Made by a program: the position numbers and the translations under genes | Shown here: piece by piece, positions 1 to 10,000 of the stretch | Layout: every line of letters begins with the position of its first letter | How positions within the stretch are numbered: position 1 is the stretch's first letter | Assembly (NCBI GenBank): GCA_002005505.1 | Contig: KV908345.1 | Coordinates: forward strand, 372,501-382,500 | Reading direction: 5' to 3' | Source: Botryococcus braunii | Taxonomy: Eukaryota > Chlorophyta > Trebouxiophyceae | Length of the DNA stretch: 10,000 bases | The notes under the pieces: generated by a model | Databases searched by the model: none | What the model was told of the DNA's origin: nothing | Seen by the model: the letters and a program-made list of their open reading frames with translations, nothing else

Positions 1-190
1 TCTCCTCTCTCTCTCTCTCTCTCCTTCCCCTCTCCCTCCTGTTCTATCCCCCCCCCCCTTCTCTCCACCTCCCTCCCTCTCCCTCTCTCCTCCCACTCTC
101 CCCCCTCCTCCTCCCCCCTCTCTCCTGCCCTCTCCTCTCTGCGTCTCCTTCCATCCCCCCACTCATTCCCCTCCCACCCCCTCCCCTACA
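1..190. repeat. Pyrimidine-rich low-complexity tract
   Basis: The + strand is almost purely C and T, with short (CT)n stretches and C runs, so the - strand is GA-rich. No codon-like structure is visible in either direction. It lies directly downstream (on the - strand) of the TRAPPC12-like exon and is most simply the start of that gene's next intron, because a GTAAAT donor sits on the - strand at about 195. Confidence 0.8.
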
Positions 191-195
191 TTTAC

Positions 196-414
196 CTCGG
201 CTGACGTCCAACGGGAGCGGTCTGACCTGAGGCAAGGCTCTCCAGGTCCCCCAGATTGGCAAGTTCCTCGGCAGCAGCGCTGTACCGCCCCAGCTTGTAC
301 AGGGCAAGGATGTGCCAGCTGGCATAGACCACTATGTCCTCCTTCGCCGAGGTTGCATAGCCCCGTGTCCTCTCCAAATAGCTGACCAACCCCCCTGCCC
401 AGCCACCCGTTGTC
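196..414 (-). CDS. Internal exon of a TRAPPC12-like TRAPP complex subunit (partial gene)
   Basis: The - strand reading ends in the stretch WHILALYKLGRYSAAAEELA followed by NLGDLE. This resembles the TPR-like segment of trafficking protein particle complex subunit 12 (human TRAPPC12 has an LALLFKLRLF...FGNLDQ segment at the equivalent place). TRAPPC12 is a helical-repeat subunit of the TRAPPIII tether, which acts in ER-to-Golgi traffic. Boundaries are approximate. A CAG acceptor precedes 414 and another precedes 394. Possible donors are AG|GTAAAT (exon ending at 196, closest to consensus) and CAG|GTCAGA (ending at 227). The frame stops at 192-194, just inside the presumed intron. The gene would continue left of the window, and its upstream exons should lie to the right but were not recognised with confidence. 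The family call is from memory of the motif over about 30 residues; a generic TPR protein is the alternative. Confidence 0.5.
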
Positions 415-622
415 CTGTCAGCGCGGGCAGGGTGACTCATGCCCTGTGGGCGGACATGTGATGCCGGCTCTCGATGCCCATTGCCTATCAACACACTCTT
501 AGCAACCCCTTTTCTCCTCTGTTTTCCTGTTTTTCCCCCCATTCATTGAGAACCTTGTCGTGCAGGATGGCACGCTATGCCGGCTTGATTTCCCTACATA
601 TTTCAGCACGAGTAGGGGCATT

Positions 623-799
623 TTATAATGTAGGAGGACACTTATTGTAAGCTTTCTGAGCACCCAGACATATCTCCAAGTGTCTGGTTTGGCTTCCAGC
701 AATGTACACCACCGTGTCACCTAGACGGAGGCAAGTTGGTCCAACTCCAGCAATTTTGTAGAAGCCTTCTAGCTTGTTAAAGAGGACCTCCCTTTTGGC
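623..799 (-). CDS. Unidentified open exon-like segment with a terminal stop
   Basis: On the - strand a CAG ends at 800 and is followed by 58 open codons up to a TAA at 625-623. The reading begins AKREVLFNKLEGFYKIAGVG and goes on through LRLGDTVVYIAGSQTRHLEI. It has no ATG near its start, so it would be missed by an ATG-based ORF search. The composition is balanced and protein-like rather than repetitive. I do not recognise a family. It could be a terminal exon of an unknown gene, a fragment of a decayed transposable element protein, or chance. An internal AG|GTGACA donor would make it a shorter internal exon of the same - strand gene as the 196-414 exon. Confidence 0.25.
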   Translation of the reverse strand, partial: AKREVLFNKLEGFYKIAGVGPTCLRLGDTVVYIAGSQTRHLEICLGAQKAYNKCPPTL

Positions 800-829
800 C
801 TGCTACGAACGGACATCCCACCTCGATCA

Positions 830-1720
830 AGGCCTATGGGGAAGGATGAGCGGCATGCACGTCAGATACCTGCAATGCCAACACTCTCAGGCCATCTGGG
901 CCAGGCGGTGCATCTGTCACCCTCTTTGACGAAGGCGCCTCCCAACTGTACACCGGCGATGGCTGAAGAGGGTGCATGCCTCTTTCCCCTGCTAGTGGAT
1001 CTGCGGGCCCTGACTTTGGTTGAGAAAGAGTGAATTCCAAAAAAACCCACAAGTGTCCTACACGTGCATGCGGGCTAAACCCCAGAAAGCATAGCAAGCT
1101 TATCTTTGGGGAGTACTCGGACCGTGAACCATGCCACAACTCCAAATTTGACAAACGATCCTACTCCGAACGGAGACGATGATCAATGTTCTGGTGTGTA
1201 CCGCTTTCAATGCTATCCTAGAAGCCCGAATGAAGTCTTAAATAAGTGCTTACTGCTTTCAGGGGCAAAACAAAGTCTTCACACGGTGGTTCGGAAACCG
1301 TCATTGGACGTCGGGGGCAAAGGGTGCATACAAGCATGAAACGGGGTAGTGTACTAGCAAATGAAATCTAGTAAACATGCTACGAGAACGTTAACATGGT
1401 TTTGGTCAATTCTGCAAGAAAGGAAGAAATCTTCTTTAGGATTGCCGTACAAATGGCGCCAACTACTGTACCTTCGGACGTACGGGTAGTAAAAACGTGC
1501 CCCACAGATCCAACGAAAACGTGTGCGTTAGGTTCCTGTTGAGGCAACACCATCGATAGTGATCAGGGGCTTGGCCAAGATAGCTCAGACGTCGTTCCTC
1601 AGGGATCGCTGGATTGATGCGACTTTTCAAGGCAACAACAACTCATAGAAAGATTTGTTCAGTTGCATTCACTACAGTTCAAAATTTTCTCTTTCTTTTT
1701 GACATTAAACGTACCTTGTA
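830..1720. other. Intergenic stretch between divergent genes, no recognisable gene
   Basis: This is complex, non-repetitive sequence, noticeably less GC-rich than the exons. Open frames of 60-106 codons exist on both strands, but none shows a familiar motif or a GC-rich third-position bias. It lies between - strand coding material (below 800) and the first recognised + strand exon, so it probably holds the upstream region of the pseudouridine synthase gene and perhaps an unrecognised 5' exon. No convincing TATA box was seen. Confidence 0.4.
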
Positions 1721-1723
1721 TGG

Positions 1724-9217
<7,494 letters not shown>

Positions 9218-9310
9218 GTGCGTGCTCATCTTATCACTCCCGCCGCCTATCTCATCACTCTCAGGCTGTGTTTCTGCGAATTTTATGTGGGAAAATTTTG
9301 TAGATTGCAG

Positions 9311-9500
9311 GCATTATTCTGCATTATTCTGCATCTTCTTTGTTGAGCATTGCCCGAGATCTAAGGGCATTATTCTGCATTTTATGTGTGGACTGATTTC
9401 CAGGCATTCCTCTACACGAGGTCATATAGATTAGGCATTATCCTGACAGGTTGTCCTGCAGGATGGTGTCCAAGGTTTCAAGCGTTGTTCTGCATTTTCT
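9311..9500 (+). repeat. Short AT-rich repeats of a GCATTATTCT unit
   Basis: Two perfect tandem 10 bp copies at 9311-9330 are followed by GCAT. Another copy with its GCAT tail lies at 9367-9380, and degenerate copies lie near 9434-9445 and 9482-9497. Loosely spaced copies amid unrelated sequence suggest an old, decaying minisatellite. Confidence 0.7.
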
Positions 9501-9718
9501 TTGTTATCAGATAAAACCAGCTCAATTTCACCAATCACACCGTAGAAAAGCACCCTTGAACGATGCAGAAACTTTCCCCTCATCCTCTCGTTACAGAAGG
9601 ATTCCGAGATCATCCCGCATTTTCAAATTTGTGGACCTGCTGGCCACTGGTCTCTGACCCGGGCCGCCCTCCCGCTCCCACGCTTTGTGGTTTTGGTGGG
9701 TCAGATGGTAGGTAGTAC

Positions 9719-9808
9719 TTCTAATTCTTCTGTTGATTGGTGGGTAGGACCTCTGATTCTTCTGTTGATTGGTGCGTAGGACCTCTAATTCTTCTGTTGA
9801 TTCTGGAT
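9719..9808 (+). repeat. 32 bp direct repeat, about 2.7 copies
   Basis: Units starting CTAATTCTTCTGTTGATTGG, CTGATTCTTCTGTTGATTGG and CTAATTCTTCTGTTGATTCT begin at 9721, 9753 and 9785, exactly 32 bp apart. Each of the first two is followed by a GTAGGACCT-type segment. A weaker TGGTAGGTAGTACTT precedes the first copy. The - strand frame through it is an artefact. Confidence 0.93.
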
Positions 9809-10000
9809 AGTGCTGCTGTATCTTGTGCTGTGAAGCAGAGGGCCTTTGTGGAATCCCACCGCAGCCTTTGCCATGGTTGGAGCACTGGCCAGGCGGAGAG
9901 ATCGAGGGGGCGTTTTTTTTGGTCCCAATCCCCTTTGCCCAAAGCCCCCTCGCTTCCCTGCCTCTCCTTCTCTCCTTTCTCTGTTTCCTCTCCCCCCCGG

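Larger units (their letters stand above)
9218..10000 (+). other. Start of intron 8, no recognisable exon
   Basis: After the GTGCGT donor the sequence becomes AT-richer, with short repeats at 9311-9500 and a 32 bp triplicate, and ends in a CT-rich tract (about 9935-10000). No frame gives the expected GESF..HQIRKM block. The next exon is therefore expected beyond 10000. Confidence 0.55.

Noticed and set aside
1106..1339. A 77-codon + strand frame in complex sequence
   Set aside because: Non-repetitive, but with no motif, no third-position GC bias like the confirmed exons and no clear splice context. It could be a 5' exon, but nothing supports that.
9850..9925. A possible C-terminal exon of the pseudouridine synthase (AAFAMVGALARRRDRGG after a CAG at about 9838)
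   Set aside because: The MVGA resemblance to the HQIRKMVG block lacks the preceding GESF..HQIR residues, and the frame runs straight into low-complexity sequence. It is too weak to call.

Overview
This window is eukaryotic nuclear DNA. It is dominated by the 5' three quarters or so of one intron-rich gene on the + strand. Seven GT-AG introns of 340 to 1951 bp split about 1.25 kb of coding sequence spread over about 7.5 kb. The exons are GC-rich at third codon positions and the introns are packed with microsatellites and minisatellites. The pieces read best as a plant-type member of the TruA/PUS1 tRNA pseudouridine synthase family. Together with a TRAPPC12-like fragment on the other strand, this suggests a green-lineage alga or a similar GC-rich, repeat-rich protist. 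The exact organism is a guess. Nothing here looks prokaryotic: no operon, no Shine-Dalgarno-led ORFs, no CRISPR.

Layout: 1-190 is a pyrimidine tract. About 196-414 (- strand) is an exon of a TRAPPC12-like protein. 623-799 (- strand) is an unidentified open exon-like segment ending in a stop. About 830-1720 holds no recognisable gene and separates the two oppositely directed genes. Pseudouridine synthase exons on the + strand, with all junction phases reconciled by hand, are: A ~1724-2081, B 4033-4226 (catalytic Asp motif), C 5097-5195, D 5536-5650, E 6552-6658, F 7498-7694 (acidic insert, with an apparent +1 frameshift at a C6 run), G 8402-8462, H 9100-9217. The C-terminal part of the enzyme, including the expected GESFMLHQIRKM-like block, is not found before 10000 and should lie downstream. 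The model reaches about 416 residues by the end of exon H.

The introns hold: a purine-rich 26-28 bp minisatellite (2930-3505), a 22 bp minisatellite (4738-5038), long (GT)n and (CT)n arrays, a CT-GT...CA-GA nested inverted arrangement that can fold as a long hairpin (about 7955-8314), and an 18 bp array (8512-9080) that is open in several frames and mimics a Gln/Asn-rich protein. After exon H there are short AT-rich repeats (9311-9500) and a 32 bp triplicate (about 9719-9808).

Most long open frames in this window are microsatellite artefacts. I found no novel defence or mobile system. The points most worth checking are the exon F frameshift, the 22 bp array whose unit recurs as single copies nearby, the long hairpin, and the pseudo-coding 18 bp array.
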